Below, one piece after another: positions 31,799-40,783 of a stretch of DNA of 64,000 nt; the first letter of the stretch is position 1, and each line of letters begins with the position of its first letter. The notes under the pieces were generated by a model. That model searched no databases. It saw nothing but the letters and a program-made list of their open reading frames with translations, and was not told the origin of the DNA. The translations under genes were made by a program, and so were the position numbers. Origin of the DNA: JASHPR01 sp963844655 (lineage in GTDB: Bacteria > Actinomycetota > Actinomycetes > Streptosporangiales > Streptosporangiaceae); assembly GCA_963844655.1 (NCBI GenBank), contig CAWJPA010000003.1:124001-188000 (forward strand). Reading direction: 5' to 3'.

Positions 31799-31918
31799 CT
31801 ACGCCAGGGCGTGCAGCGTGGTGATTCCGACCACAACCATCGCGACCAGGACTAATACCACAACTGTGGTCAGCAGGTACCTGAAGCGTTCCCCCGGATC
31901 GGGATCATGACGTCCCAT
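31799..31918 (-). CDS. Single-pass small membrane protein (39 aa) with a TTA codon
   Basis: A 39-residue ORF: a charged N-terminus MGRHDPDPGERFRY, one hydrophobic helix LLTTVVVLVLVAMVVVGI and a short end TTLHALA. Codon 22 is TTA (31853-31855), the rarest leucine codon in high-GC actinobacteria, read by the bldA tRNA in Streptomyces. The composition (positively charged N-terminus, uniform helix, stop just after) suggests a real inner-membrane microprotein. It converges with pyrE, with nine bases between the stops. I do not know a function. Confidence 0.6.
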   Translation of the reverse strand: MGRHDPDPGERFRYLLTTVVVLVLVAMVVVGITTLHALA

Positions 31919-32132
31919 GGGAGTGACACTAGACCCACACCTCGTCACCGTCCGTTAACCTGAGCCAATTCGGTCCGGCGGCGTGGCCCGCGGCGCCGCC
32001 GCCCCTCGGCCGGGGGCGGGGGGGTTTAACGGGCGCCCGGCGGCACCTCCGCTCCTCCGCCCGGGGGTCGCGGGGTTATCGGCGCCCGGACGGGGATACT
32101 GGGGAAGTACCGAGTGAGAGGGAGCTTCCGTC

Positions 32133-33155
32133 ATGCCCATCGCGACCCCAGAGGTTTACGCGCAGATGCTCGACCGTGCGAAGGAGCACGGTTTCGCTTA
32201 TCCGGCGATCAACGTGACCTCCAGCCAGACCCTGAACGCCGCGCTCCGCGGGTTCGCCGAGGCTGACAGCGACGGGATCGTCCAGGTCTCCACGGGCGGG
32301 GCCGAGTACCTGTCGGGCCAGGCGGTGAAGGACATGGTCACCGGGGCGGAGGCGCTGGCGCACTTCGCCCGGTCGGTGGCGGTCAAGTACCCGGTGCAGG
32401 TCGCGCTGCACACCGACCACTGCCCCAAGGACAAGCTGGACACGTACATGCGGCCGCTGCTCCAGATCTCCGCCGAGCGGGTGGCCCGCGGCGAGGAGCC
32501 GCTGTTCCAGTCGCACATGTGGGACGGCTCCGCGGTGCCCCTGGCCGAGAACCTGGAGATCGCCCAGGATCTGCTCAAGCGGTGCGCGGACGCGCACGTG
32601 ATCATGGAGATGGAGATCGGGGTGGTCGGCGGCGAGGAGGACGGGGTCGTCGGCGAGATCAACGAGAAGCTGTACAGCACCCCGGACGACGCCCTGGCCA
32701 CCGCCGAGGCGCTCGGGCTCGGCGAGCACGGCCGGTACATCCTGGCCGCCACGTTCGGCAACGTGCACGGTGTCTACAAGCCGGGCCACGTCAGGCTGCG
32801 GCCCTCGGTGCTGAAGGAGATCCAGGACGCGGCCGGGTCCAAGTACGGCCAGGACAAGCCATTTGACCTGGTATTCCACGGCGGTTCCGGGTCCGCGCTC
32901 GAGGACATTCGCGAGGCGATCTCCTACGGCGTGGTCAAGATGAACGTGGACACCGACACCCAGTACGCGTTCACCAGGCCGGTCGCCGGGCACATGTTCC
33001 TCAACTACGACGGCGTGCTCAAGGTCGACGGCGACGTCGGCCGCAAGAAGGCCTATGACCCGCGGTCCTGGGGCAAGGTGGCCGAGGACTCGATGACCGC
33101 CCGGGTCGTCGAAGCCTGCCAGGACCTGATGTCAGCGGGCAAGAAGCTCAGCTGA
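32133..33155 (+). CDS. fba: Class II fructose-bisphosphate aldolase
   Basis: A 340-residue zinc-dependent aldolase that splits fructose 1,6-bisphosphate into two triose phosphates in glycolysis and gluconeogenesis. The zinc-binding segment ALHTDHCPKDK, EMEIGVVGGEEDGV and the phosphate-binding FHGGSGS followed by VVKMNVDTDTQYAFTRP are all present. It starts at ATG 32133 after a GAGAGGGAG ribosome site; a GATACT -10-like box lies at 32095-32100. It converges with the aldo/keto reductase gene. Confidence 0.97.
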   Translation: MPIATPEVYAQMLDRAKEHGFAYPAINVTSSQTLNAALRGFAEADSDGIVQVSTGGAEYLSGQAVKDMVTGAEALAHFARSVAVKYPVQVALHTDHCPKDKLDTYMRPLLQISAERVARGEEPLFQSHMWDGSAVPLAENLEIAQDLLKRCADAHVIMEMEIGVVGGEEDGVVGEINEKLYSTPDDALATAEALGLGEHGRYILAATFGNVHGVYKPGHVRLRPSVLKEIQDAAGSKYGQDKPFDLVFHGGSGSALEDIREAISYGVVKMNVDTDTQYAFTRPVAGHMFLNYDGVLKVDGDVGRKKAYDPRSWGKVAEDSMTARVVEACQDLMSAGKKLS

Positions 33156-33214
33156 CCTCGCCGCCCATGATCGGTTGACCCTCACCCGCGCCTGCCGCGC
33201 GCTTCGCCGCGGCA

Positions 33215-34108
33215 TCATGGCATCGCGGGTGCGCCGCTTAAGTTACGGGCCAGGCCGGACATGGCGGTGAACTGCTCGTCGGTCAGCTCGACCTGCGCGG
33301 CGCCCACATTCTCCTCCAGGTGCGTGGCCGACCCGGTACCCGGGATCGGCAGCATGACCGGGGACCGGCGCAGCAGCCAGGCCAGCGCCAGCTGGACCGG
33401 GCTGAAGCCGGACTGCCTGGCCAGCAGGGCCAGCGGCCCGCCCGGGCTGGCGAGCTGCCCGGTCGCGATCGGGCAGTAGGGCATGAAGCCAAGCCCCTCC
33501 CGCTCGCAGTAGTCCAGGACCGGCTCGTGCCTGCGATCGAGCAGGTTGTACACGTTCTGCACGGTGGCGATCGGCGCGGTCAGCCGGGCCTCCCCGATAT
33601 CGGCCACGCTCACCTCGGACAGGCCGATGTGCCGGATCTTGCCCTCCTTGCGCAGCTCATGCAGGGCGCCCACCTGGTCAGCGGCCGGGACCATGGGATC
33701 GATCCGGTGCAGCTGGTACAGGTCGATGCTGTCCAGGCCGAGGCGGCGCAGGCTGCCGTCCACGCACTGCCTGAGGTACTCGGGCAGGCCGAGCTGGCCC
33801 CACCGGTCGGGGCCGCTGCGGGTCAGCCCGCCCTTGGTGGCGATCGTGACGCCGTCGTAGGGGTACAGGGCCTCGCGGATCAGCTCCTCGCTGACGTAGG
33901 GCCCGTAGGAGTCGGCCGTGTCGATGAAGTCGACGCCGAGATCGACCGCCTGCCGCAGCACCCGGACCGCCTCGGCCCGGTCCGCGGGCTCCCCCCAGAT
34001 GCCGGGACCGGTAATCCGCATGGCGCCGTAGCCGAGGCGGGTGACCGCGACGTTGCCGCCGATCGCGAACACGCCGCTGGCCAACGCCGTGAGCTCGCCC
34101 TCCATCAT
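33215..34108 (-). CDS. Aldo/keto reductase
   Basis: A 297-residue AKR-fold NADPH oxidoreductase. The catalytic set is visible: Asp and Tyr in VDFIDTADSYGPYVSEELI, Lys in VTIATKGG, and His in SIDLYQLHRID. The NADPH-binding end is LPIPGTGSATHLEENVGA. It resembles the general AKR group that reduces aldehydes or ketones; the substrate is unknown. It is divergent from the DUF3151 gene, with about 30 bp between the starts, so the two promoters must overlap or a start may be leaderless. Confidence 0.93.
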   Translation of the reverse strand: MMEGELTALASGVFAIGGNVAVTRLGYGAMRITGPGIWGEPADRAEAVRVLRQAVDLGVDFIDTADSYGPYVSEELIREALYPYDGVTIATKGGLTRSGPDRWGQLGLPEYLRQCVDGSLRRLGLDSIDLYQLHRIDPMVPAADQVGALHELRKEGKIRHIGLSEVSVADIGEARLTAPIATVQNVYNLLDRRHEPVLDYCEREGLGFMPYCPIATGQLASPGGPLALLARQSGFSPVQLALAWLLRRSPVMLPIPGTGSATHLEENVGAAQVELTDEQFTAMSGLARNLSGAPAMP

Positions 34109-34138
34109 GCAGCTAACCTATCCGGCAAGATGACTGGC

Positions 34139-34555
34139 ATGACTAATGAAAACCTGCTTGGCGGCCCGCCCGCCACCTTCCTGCTTGATGACGCCGAGGC
34201 GGCCGAGGCGCTGCGCAGCGGCGCCGACCCGGCCAGCGTGGCCGCCGCGCACCCGGCCTACTGCGCGGCCTGGGGGGCGCTGGCCGAGCGGGCGATGGGC
34301 AACGGCGACCCGGTCGCCGCGTACGCGTACGCCAGGACCGGCTATCACCGCGGCCTGGACCAGCTCCGCCGGGCGGGCTGGAAGGGCTACGGCCCGATCC
34401 CCTGGGAGCACGAGCCGAACCGCGGTTTCCTGCGCGCGCTGCACATGCTCGCCGTGGCGGCCGCCGCTCTCGGCGAAGACGACGAGGCCACCCGCTGCCG
34501 CGACTTCCTCGCCGACAGCAGCGCCACGGCCGCCGAGGCGCTCGAATCCGCCTGA
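34139..34555 (+). CDS. DUF3151 family protein
   Basis: A 138-residue protein beginning MTNENLLGGPPATFLL, with GYHRGLDQLRRAGWKGYGPI and PWEHEPNRGFLRALHMLA, the hallmark blocks of DUF3151. The fold is predicted helical; the role is unknown. In mycobacteria the homologue sits beside purA, as here (63 bp upstream), which suggests an old association with purine synthesis. An ATG nine bases earlier (34130) is an alternative start. Confidence 0.9.
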   Translation: MTNENLLGGPPATFLLDDAEAAEALRSGADPASVAAAHPAYCAAWGALAERAMGNGDPVAAYAYARTGYHRGLDQLRRAGWKGYGPIPWEHEPNRGFLRALHMLAVAAAALGEDDEATRCRDFLADSSATAAEALESA

Positions 34556-34618
34556 CTCCAGGTAGCATCGCAGCGGCAAAGCACGGGGGCGCAGCGTGTT
34601 CCGGAAGGGGCCGGTGAG

Positions 34619-35902
34619 ATGCCCGCCATTGTGATCGTGGGCGCGCAGTGGGGCGACGAGGGCAAGGGCAAGGCGACCGACCTGGTCGGTGACGACGTCG
34701 ACTACGTGGTCAGGTACCAGGGCGGCAACAACGCCGGGCATACCGTGGTCATCGGCGAGGAGAGCTACGCCCTGCATCTGCTGCCCGCGGGCGTGCTGTC
34801 GCGCAGCGCCACGCCGGTCATCGGCAACGGCGTGGTGATCGACCCGGCCGTGCTGATCGACGAGATCGACGGGCTGCAGGCCCGCGGCGTGTCCTGCGAC
34901 CGGCTGCTGATCTCCGCGAACGCGCACCTGATCATGCCGCACCACATCGCCCTGGACAAGGTGACAGAACGGCACCTGGGCAACGCGCGGATCGGCACCA
35001 CGGGCCGCGGCATCGGGCCGACCTACAGCGACAAGGCGGCCCGGATGGGCATCCGGGTGCAGGACCTGATGGACCCGGGCATCCTGGCCCAGAAGCTGGA
35101 GCTCGTGCTGCGCGAGAAGAACCAGGTGCTCACCAAGGTCTACAACCGCCGCGGGATCGACGCCAAGGCCACGGCGGCCGAGTACCTGAGCCACTTCCGG
35201 CGGCTGCGGGGGTACGTGGCCGACACCGGCCTGGTCCTCAACCAGGCCCTGGACGAGCAGAAGGTGGTGCTGCTCGAAGGCGCCCAGGCCACCCAGCTGG
35301 ATGTGGACCACGGCACTTACCCGTTCGTGACCTCGTCCTCGCCCACCGCGGGCGGTGCCTGTGCCGGCTCGGGCGTGGGGCCGACCCGGATCACCAAGGT
35401 GATCGGGATCGTCAAGGCCTACACCACGCGGGTTGGCGCGGGCCCGTTCCCCACCGAGCTGACCGACGCCAGCGGCGAGTGGCTGCGCAAGACCGGCCAG
35501 GAGTACGGCGTCACCACCGGCCGGCCGCGCCGCTGCGGCTGGTTCGACGCGGTCATCGCCCGGTACGCGACCCGGGTCAACGGGATCACCGACTACTTCC
35601 TGACCAAGCTCGACGTGCTGTCCGGGCTGGAGCAGGTACCGGTCTGCGTGGCCTACGACGTGGGCGGGACCAGGCACGACGAGATCCCCATGACGCAGAC
35701 CGAGTTCCACCACGCGGTCCCGGTCTACGAATACCTGGACGGCTGGTGGGAGGACATCTCGTCGGCCAAGGAGTTCGCGGATCTCCCCGGCAACGCGCAG
35801 GCCTACGTGCGCGCGGTCGAGGACATGATCGGCGCGCCGCTGTGCGGGATCGGCGTGGGCCCGCGGCGCGACCAGACCCTCCAGCTCCGCCCCCTGATAT
35901 GA
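34619..35902 (+). CDS. purA: Adenylosuccinate synthetase
   Basis: A 427-residue GTP-dependent enzyme that joins IMP and aspartate, the first committed step to AMP. QWGDEGKGKATDLVG is the N-terminal GTP loop, GGNNAGHTVV binds IMP, and TTGRGIGPTYSDK and GVTTGRPRRCGWFDA are conserved. Length is normal. A TAGCAT -10-like hexamer lies at 34563-34568, with a leader and GGGGCCGG before the ATG. purD follows after 10 bp. Confidence 0.98.
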   Translation: MPAIVIVGAQWGDEGKGKATDLVGDDVDYVVRYQGGNNAGHTVVIGEESYALHLLPAGVLSRSATPVIGNGVVIDPAVLIDEIDGLQARGVSCDRLLISANAHLIMPHHIALDKVTERHLGNARIGTTGRGIGPTYSDKAARMGIRVQDLMDPGILAQKLELVLREKNQVLTKVYNRRGIDAKATAAEYLSHFRRLRGYVADTGLVLNQALDEQKVVLLEGAQATQLDVDHGTYPFVTSSSPTAGGACAGSGVGPTRITKVIGIVKAYTTRVGAGPFPTELTDASGEWLRKTGQEYGVTTGRPRRCGWFDAVIARYATRVNGITDYFLTKLDVLSGLEQVPVCVAYDVGGTRHDEIPMTQTEFHHAVPVYEYLDGWWEDISSAKEFADLPGNAQAYVRAVEDMIGAPLCGIGVGPRRDQTLQLRPLI

Positions 35903-35912
35903 CAGGCCCCTG

Positions 35913-37175
35913 ATGCGCGTCCTCATCCTCGGCTCCGGCGGCCGCGAGCACGCCCTGGCCCGGGCCCTGGCCCGGGACTCCGGCGTGACCGCGCTGCACG
36001 CCGCGCCGGGCAACCCCGGCATCGCCGGGATCGCCGAGACCCACGCCGTGACCGCCACCGACCCGGGCCAGGTCGTCACGCTGGCCGGCCGGACCGGGGC
36101 CGACCTCGTGGTCGTGGGGCCCGAGGCCCCGCTGGTGGCTGGCGTGGCGGACGCGGTCCGGGCCGCCGGGCGCGCCTGTTTCGGGCCGGGCCAGGCGGCC
36201 GCGATGATCGAGGGCTCGAAGTCGTTCGCCAAGCAGATCATGACCGCGGCCAAGATCCCCACCGCGGCGGCCAGGACCTGCACGACCGGGGCGGAGGTCG
36301 GCGCGGCCCTGGACGAGTTCGGCCCGCCGTACGTGGTCAAGGCGGACGGGCTGGCCGCGGGCAAGGGCGTGGTGGTGACCGGCGACCGTGAGCAGGCCGC
36401 CGAGCACGCGCAGGCCTGCGGCCGGGTCGTGATCGAGGAGTTCCTGGCCGGGCCCGAGGTGTCGCTGTTCGCGCTGGCCGACGGCCGGGCCGCGGTGCCG
36501 CTGCTGCCCGCGCAGGACTACAAGCGCGCGTACGACGCGGACGCGGGCCCGAACACCGGCGGGATGGGCGCCTACGCGCCCCTGCCCTGGGCGCCCGCCG
36601 GGCTGGCCGGCGACGTCATGGACCAGGTGGTCAGGCCGGCCCTAGACGAGCTCCACGCCCGGGGCACGCCCTACGCCGGGCTGCTGTATGCCGGCCTGTG
36701 CCTCACCGCGTCCGGGCCGAAGGTCATCGAGTTCAACGCGCGGTTCGGCGACCCGGAGACCCAGCCCATCCTGGACCGGCTGGCGACCCCGCTCAGCGGG
36801 CTGCTGCTGGCCGCCGCCACCGGCGACCTGGCCGGCGCCGGCCCGCTCCGCTGGACCGCGGGCGCGGCGGTGGCCGTCGTGATCGCCGCGGAGGGTTACC
36901 CGGACGGGCCGGCCATGGGCGACCAGATCGAAGGCATTGAAGAAGCCGAACGAGTCCCCAACGCCTATATCCTGCAGGCCGGGACCGCGGTGTCCGGGGC
37001 CGGTCACCTGACGTCCAGCGGCGGGCGGGTCCTCAACGCGGTGGGCACCGGTGCCGACCTGGCGCAGGCCCGCACCGCGGCGTACCTGGCCGCGGAGCAG
37101 ATCAGGATGCGGGGCGGCTGGTTCCGCCGGGACATCGCCGACCTCCCGGCTGCCCCACCGTCGCCTGACTCGTGA
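35913..37175 (+). CDS. purD: Phosphoribosylamine-glycine ligase (GAR synthetase)
   Basis: A 420-residue ATP-grasp enzyme for step two of purine synthesis: phosphoribosylamine plus glycine plus ATP gives GAR. It opens with MRVLILGSGGREHALARALA, has PEAPLVAGVADAVRAAG and FAKQIM, then YVVKADGLAAGKGVVV (ATP-grasp loop) and NTGGMGAYAPLPW, and ends with EFNARFGDPETQ. The stop overlaps the next gene by four bases (GTGA), giving translational coupling to ltrA. Confidence 0.98.
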   Translation: MRVLILGSGGREHALARALARDSGVTALHAAPGNPGIAGIAETHAVTATDPGQVVTLAGRTGADLVVVGPEAPLVAGVADAVRAAGRACFGPGQAAAMIEGSKSFAKQIMTAAKIPTAAARTCTTGAEVGAALDEFGPPYVVKADGLAAGKGVVVTGDREQAAEHAQACGRVVIEEFLAGPEVSLFALADGRAAVPLLPAQDYKRAYDADAGPNTGGMGAYAPLPWAPAGLAGDVMDQVVRPALDELHARGTPYAGLLYAGLCLTASGPKVIEFNARFGDPETQPILDRLATPLSGLLLAAATGDLAGAGPLRWTAGAAVAVVIAAEGYPDGPAMGDQIEGIEEAERVPNAYILQAGTAVSGAGHLTSSGGRVLNAVGTGADLAQARTAAYLAAEQIRMRGGWFRRDIADLPAAPPSPDS

Positions 37176-38365
37176 CCGCAGAGCCCGACTCCACGCCCGC
37201 CGGGTCCGGGCCCGATGACGAGCCGCTGCGGGTGACCACCCTCGAGCTGTTCTTCGACCTGGTCTTCGCGTTCACCCTGACCCAGCTCGCCGCGCTGCTG
37301 GCCGACAACCTGACCCTGAGCGGGGCCGCCCAGGTACTGCTGATCTTCGGGCTGCTGTGGTGGATGTACGAGGGCTACGCCTGGCTGACCAACGCCAGGC
37401 CCCCGGTGCACACCACCGAGCGACTGCTGCTCCTGGTCAGCATGGCCGGGTTCCTGGCCATCGGGCTGGCCATCCCGAACCACGGGTTCGCCGGCAGCGG
37501 CCTGGCCCTGGGCCTCGGGTACCTGCTCGTGGTCCTGGTGCACGGGTGGCTCTATTACCGGGTCAACCGGAATATCCGTAGGGTTATCCCGTTCAACATC
37601 CTCTCGGCCCTGCTGGTGATCACCGCGGGCCTGCTGCCCGGCCACGGGCAGCGCCCGGGTGTCTACGTGCTGTGGGTCGCCGCCCTGGCCGTGCAGCTCG
37701 GCTCGCCGCTGATCGTGCGGCCCAGGAACCTGTTCGAGCTGCGGGCCGCGCACCTCGCCGAACGGCACGGCGCGCTGCTGCTGGTCGCTCTCGGCGAGTC
37801 CGTGGTCTCGATCGGCGTCGGCGCCGAGGAGCTGGTCGGGCACACCCGGCAGGAGGACGCGCGGGTGGTGGCCGCGGCCGTGCTCGGGCTCGCGCTGGCC
37901 GCCGCGCTCTGGTGGATCATCTTCGCCGGAGGCGACCAGGAGCGGGCCGAGCAGGTCCTCACCGCCGCCACCAGCGAACGGCGCACCTCGCTGGCCCTGT
38001 CCGCGCTGTTCTACGCGAACATCCCGCTGCTGCTCGGCGTCATCGCGATTTCCGCGGGCGTGCGGGTGGCGATCGGGCACGCAGCCACGTTCGAGGCGGG
38101 CCCGGCCCGGGCCGCTGTGATCCTGGCCGCCGGCGCGGCCCTGTTCCTGGCGGGCGACGTGATGAGCAGGCGGCTGCTGGGGCTTGGGCCGGTGCGGCTG
38201 CGGGCCGGGACCGCGGTGCTCGCGCTGGCCACGGCGCCCATCGGCGCCACGGTCTCGCTCGAGGTGCAGCTGGGCGCGGTGACCCTGCTGCTGGTGCTGA
38301 TGCTGTTGCTGGAGCGGTACTGGCCGCGCGCGGGCGTGGCGAGCCGGGGAGTTGCGGCAGGATAG
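37172..38365 (+). CDS. Low temperature requirement protein A (LtrA) family membrane protein
   Basis: A 397-residue protein with about ten hydrophobic segments. It begins with the LtrA signature LRVTTLELFFDLVFAFTLTQLAALL and contains WWMYEGYAWLTN and HGALLLVALGESVVSIG. LtrA was named from a Listeria mutant; its role is unknown. It starts at GTG 37172, overlapping the purD stop by four bases, and ends four bases before purB, so it is embedded in the purine run and must be co-translated with it. That placement may be accidental. Confidence 0.92.
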   Translation: MTAEPDSTPAGSGPDDEPLRVTTLELFFDLVFAFTLTQLAALLADNLTLSGAAQVLLIFGLLWWMYEGYAWLTNARPPVHTTERLLLLVSMAGFLAIGLAIPNHGFAGSGLALGLGYLLVVLVHGWLYYRVNRNIRRVIPFNILSALLVITAGLLPGHGQRPGVYVLWVAALAVQLGSPLIVRPRNLFELRAAHLAERHGALLLVALGESVVSIGVGAEELVGHTRQEDARVVAAAVLGLALAAALWWIIFAGGDQERAEQVLTAATSERRTSLALSALFYANIPLLLGVIAISAGVRVAIGHAATFEAGPARAAVILAAGAALFLAGDVMSRRLLGLGPVRLRAGTAVLALATAPIGATVSLEVQLGAVTLLLVLMLLLERYWPRAGVASRGVAAG

Positions 38366-38369
38366 AAGG

Positions 38370-39677
38370 GTGATCGAGCGGTACACCCGGCCCGAGATGG
38401 GCCGCGTCTGGAGCGAGGCGCACAAGTACGAGCTCTGGTGCCGGGTCGAGACCCTGGTGCTGGAGGCACACGCGCGCGCGGGCACGGTCCCGGCCGGCAG
38501 CGTGGGGCCGGTCCGGGCCGCGGCGCCGCCGACCCCGGAGGCGGTCGCCGCGATCGAGGCCGTGACCGGCCACGACGTCATCGCGTTCCTGTCCGCATGG
38601 GCGGATAACACGGTGCCGCGCGAGGCTGCCGCGTATGTCCACTTCGGGATGACCTCGTCCGACCTGCTGGACACCGCGCTGGCCCTGCAGCTCACCGAGG
38701 CCACCGACCTGCTGTTGGCCCGGTGCACCGCGCTGACCGCCGCGCTGCGGGACCACGCGCTGGCCCACCGGGGCACCCTGCGGGTGGGCCGGACCCACGG
38801 CATCCACGCCGAGCCCGACGTGTGGGGGCACCGGGTGGCCGACTTCGCGTTCGCGATGGCCCGGTGCCGCGACCGGCTGCTGCGGGCCCGCGAGGCCGTG
38901 GCGGTCGGGAAGCTGTCCGGCCCGGTCGGGACCTACTCCAACATCGACCCGGCGATCGAGGCCGAGGTCATGGCCGAGCTCGGGCTCCGGCCCGCCGACG
39001 TGTCGACACAGGTGGTGATGCGGGACGGGATCAGCGAGTGGGTCAGCGTAATGGCACTGATCTCGACCGTGTGCGAGGCGGTTGCCCTAGAGGTCAGGCT
39101 CGGGCAGCAGACGGAACTCGCCGAGCTCGCCGAGCCGTTCGGCCGGGGCCAGAAGGGCTCGTCGGCTATGCCGCACAAGAAGAACCCGGTGCGGTCCGAG
39201 CGGATCTGCGGCCTGGCCCGGGTGGTCCGCGCGCAGATCGTCCCGGTGATGGAGGGCATCCCGCTGTGGCACGAGCGGGACATCTCGCACTCGTCCACCG
39301 AGCGGGTGGCGCTGCCCGACGCGGCCATCGGCACCGACTTCCTGCTCGACGAGACCACGGCGCTGATCACGGGCCTTCAGGTCGACGAGGGACGGATGCG
39401 GGCGAACCTGGACGCGACGCACGGCCTGATCTTCAGCTCGGCGGTGCTGCTCGAGCTGGTCGCGGCGGGCCTGTCCCGCGAGGATGCGTACGCGCTGGTC
39501 CAGGCGGCGGCCATGGACACGCACCAGACCGGGGCGCCGTTCCGGGAGACGCTCCGCAAGCACGCTGCCGAGCGCGGCCAGCCGCTGGATGAGGCCCGGC
39601 TGGACGAGGCGTGCCGCCCGGAACGCTACGTGGCGCGGCTCGGCGGGGTGTTCGAGCGGCTGGAGCGGCTGGCGTGA
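38370..39677 (+). CDS. purB: Adenylosuccinate lyase
   Basis: A 435-residue fumarase/argininosuccinase-superfamily enzyme that removes fumarate from SAICAR and from adenylosuccinate. RYTRPEMGRVWSEAHKYELW is the family start, VHFGMTSSDLLDT and GRTHGIHAEPDVWG contain catalytic histidines, and the signature loop is GSSAMPHKKNPVRSE. GTG 38370, with AGAAGG just upstream, replaces the slightly longer ATG-like frame. It overlaps purC by four bases. Confidence 0.98.
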   Translation: MIERYTRPEMGRVWSEAHKYELWCRVETLVLEAHARAGTVPAGSVGPVRAAAPPTPEAVAAIEAVTGHDVIAFLSAWADNTVPREAAAYVHFGMTSSDLLDTALALQLTEATDLLLARCTALTAALRDHALAHRGTLRVGRTHGIHAEPDVWGHRVADFAFAMARCRDRLLRAREAVAVGKLSGPVGTYSNIDPAIEAEVMAELGLRPADVSTQVVMRDGISEWVSVMALISTVCEAVALEVRLGQQTELAELAEPFGRGQKGSSAMPHKKNPVRSERICGLARVVRAQIVPVMEGIPLWHERDISHSSTERVALPDAAIGTDFLLDETTALITGLQVDEGRMRANLDATHGLIFSSAVLLELVAAGLSREDAYALVQAAAMDTHQTGAPFRETLRKHAAERGQPLDEARLDEACRPERYVARLGGVFERLERLA

Positions 39678-40588
39678 GCCCCCATGATCCAGCGCGGGCC
39701 GAGCCGGCCCTGACGCACGTCTACTCGGGGAAGGTGCGGGAGCTCTACGAGACCGCCGACGGCGTGCTGCTGCTCGTGGCCACGGACCGGATCTCCGCCT
39801 TCGACTACGTGCTGGAGCCGGAGATCCCGGACAAGGGGAAGATCCTGACCCAGCTGTCGCTGTGGTGGTTCGCGCAGCTGGCCGACATCGCGCCGAACCA
39901 CCTGGTGGACGCGCCGGTCCCGGCCCGGTTCGCGGGGCGCGCGATGGCGTGCCGGCGGCTGGACATGATCCCGGTGGAGTGCGTGGCCCGCGGTTACCTG
40001 ACCGGCTCGGCCCTGGCCGACTACGCCGCCACCGGGGCGGTGTGCGGGATCGAGCTGCCGCCCGGCCTGACCGACGGCTCACGCCTGCCGCGGCCGGTCT
40101 TCACCCCCGCCTCCAAGGCACCCCGGGGCGAGCACGACCAGAACATCCCGGTGTCCGCGGTGACCGATCTGGTGGGCGCCGGCGTGGCGGCCGAACTCGA
40201 GCGCATCACGCTCGAGGTGTACCGCCGGGGCGCCGAGCTCTGCGAGCGGCGCGGCATCATCGTGGCCGACACCAAGATCGAGCTCGGCTTTGCCGCGAAC
40301 GGCGGGCTGGTGCTGGCCGACGAGGTGCTCACGCCGGACTCGTCCCGGTTCTGGCGCGCCGACCAGTGGGTGCCCGGCCGCACCCAGACGCCGCTGGACA
40401 AGCAGTACGTGCGGAACTGGCTTACCTCGCCCGAATCCGGCTGGGACCGGCACGGTTCACTACCGCCGCCCCCGCTGCCCGAACCCGTGGTCGAGCGCAC
40501 CCGTGATACGTACGTGCGGGCCTACGAGAGCATCACAGGACGGCGCTGGGGCAGGGCGGCACCGGACCCTAAATCCGGAGCCCCCTGA
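39674..40588 (+). CDS. purC: SAICAR synthetase
   Basis: A 304-residue enzyme that ligates aspartate to CAIR using ATP. HVYSGKVRELYE at the start is the nucleotide loop, followed by TDRISAFDYVL, VECVARGYLTGSAL and DTKIELGF, then PDSSRFW and PLDKQYVRNW. Start at GTG 39674, which shares four bases with the purB stop. It ends the purine run. Compared with E. coli PurC it is longer at both ends, like the yeast-type ADE1 proteins. Confidence 0.97.
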   Translation: MSPHDPARAEPALTHVYSGKVRELYETADGVLLLVATDRISAFDYVLEPEIPDKGKILTQLSLWWFAQLADIAPNHLVDAPVPARFAGRAMACRRLDMIPVECVARGYLTGSALADYAATGAVCGIELPPGLTDGSRLPRPVFTPASKAPRGEHDQNIPVSAVTDLVGAGVAAELERITLEVYRRGAELCERRGIIVADTKIELGFAANGGLVLADEVLTPDSSRFWRADQWVPGRTQTPLDKQYVRNWLTSPESGWDRHGSLPPPPLPEPVVERTRDTYVRAYESITGRRWGRAAPDPKSGAP

Positions 40589-40783
40589 TACATACCGTTG
40601 CTGCTCAAGTACGCTACGTAACATCATCGTCATGGTCTGGGGGGCATGGGAGCGGTGGAATACTGGACGCCATCTGAATCAGGCCGCCTGCTGTCGGGCG
40701 GCATGTCGTCTGGGTGGCCGGAGGCCACTCCGGCGGGCCGGGATAGTGACGCCGCTCACTCGACGGACAGGAGCTCCGCCTCT
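40589..40783. other. Leader of the murA-like gene
   Basis: About 195 bp without a supported gene. A small hairpin GTGGCC (40714-40719) / GGCCAC (40723-40728) lies 55 bp before the start. The reading frame of the gene stays open back to 40646 but is unlike MurA there. Confidence 0.45.

Noticed and set aside
40714..40728. Attenuator hairpin in the murA-like leader
   Set aside because: Six-base stem with a 3-nt loop is expected by chance in such GC-rich DNA.
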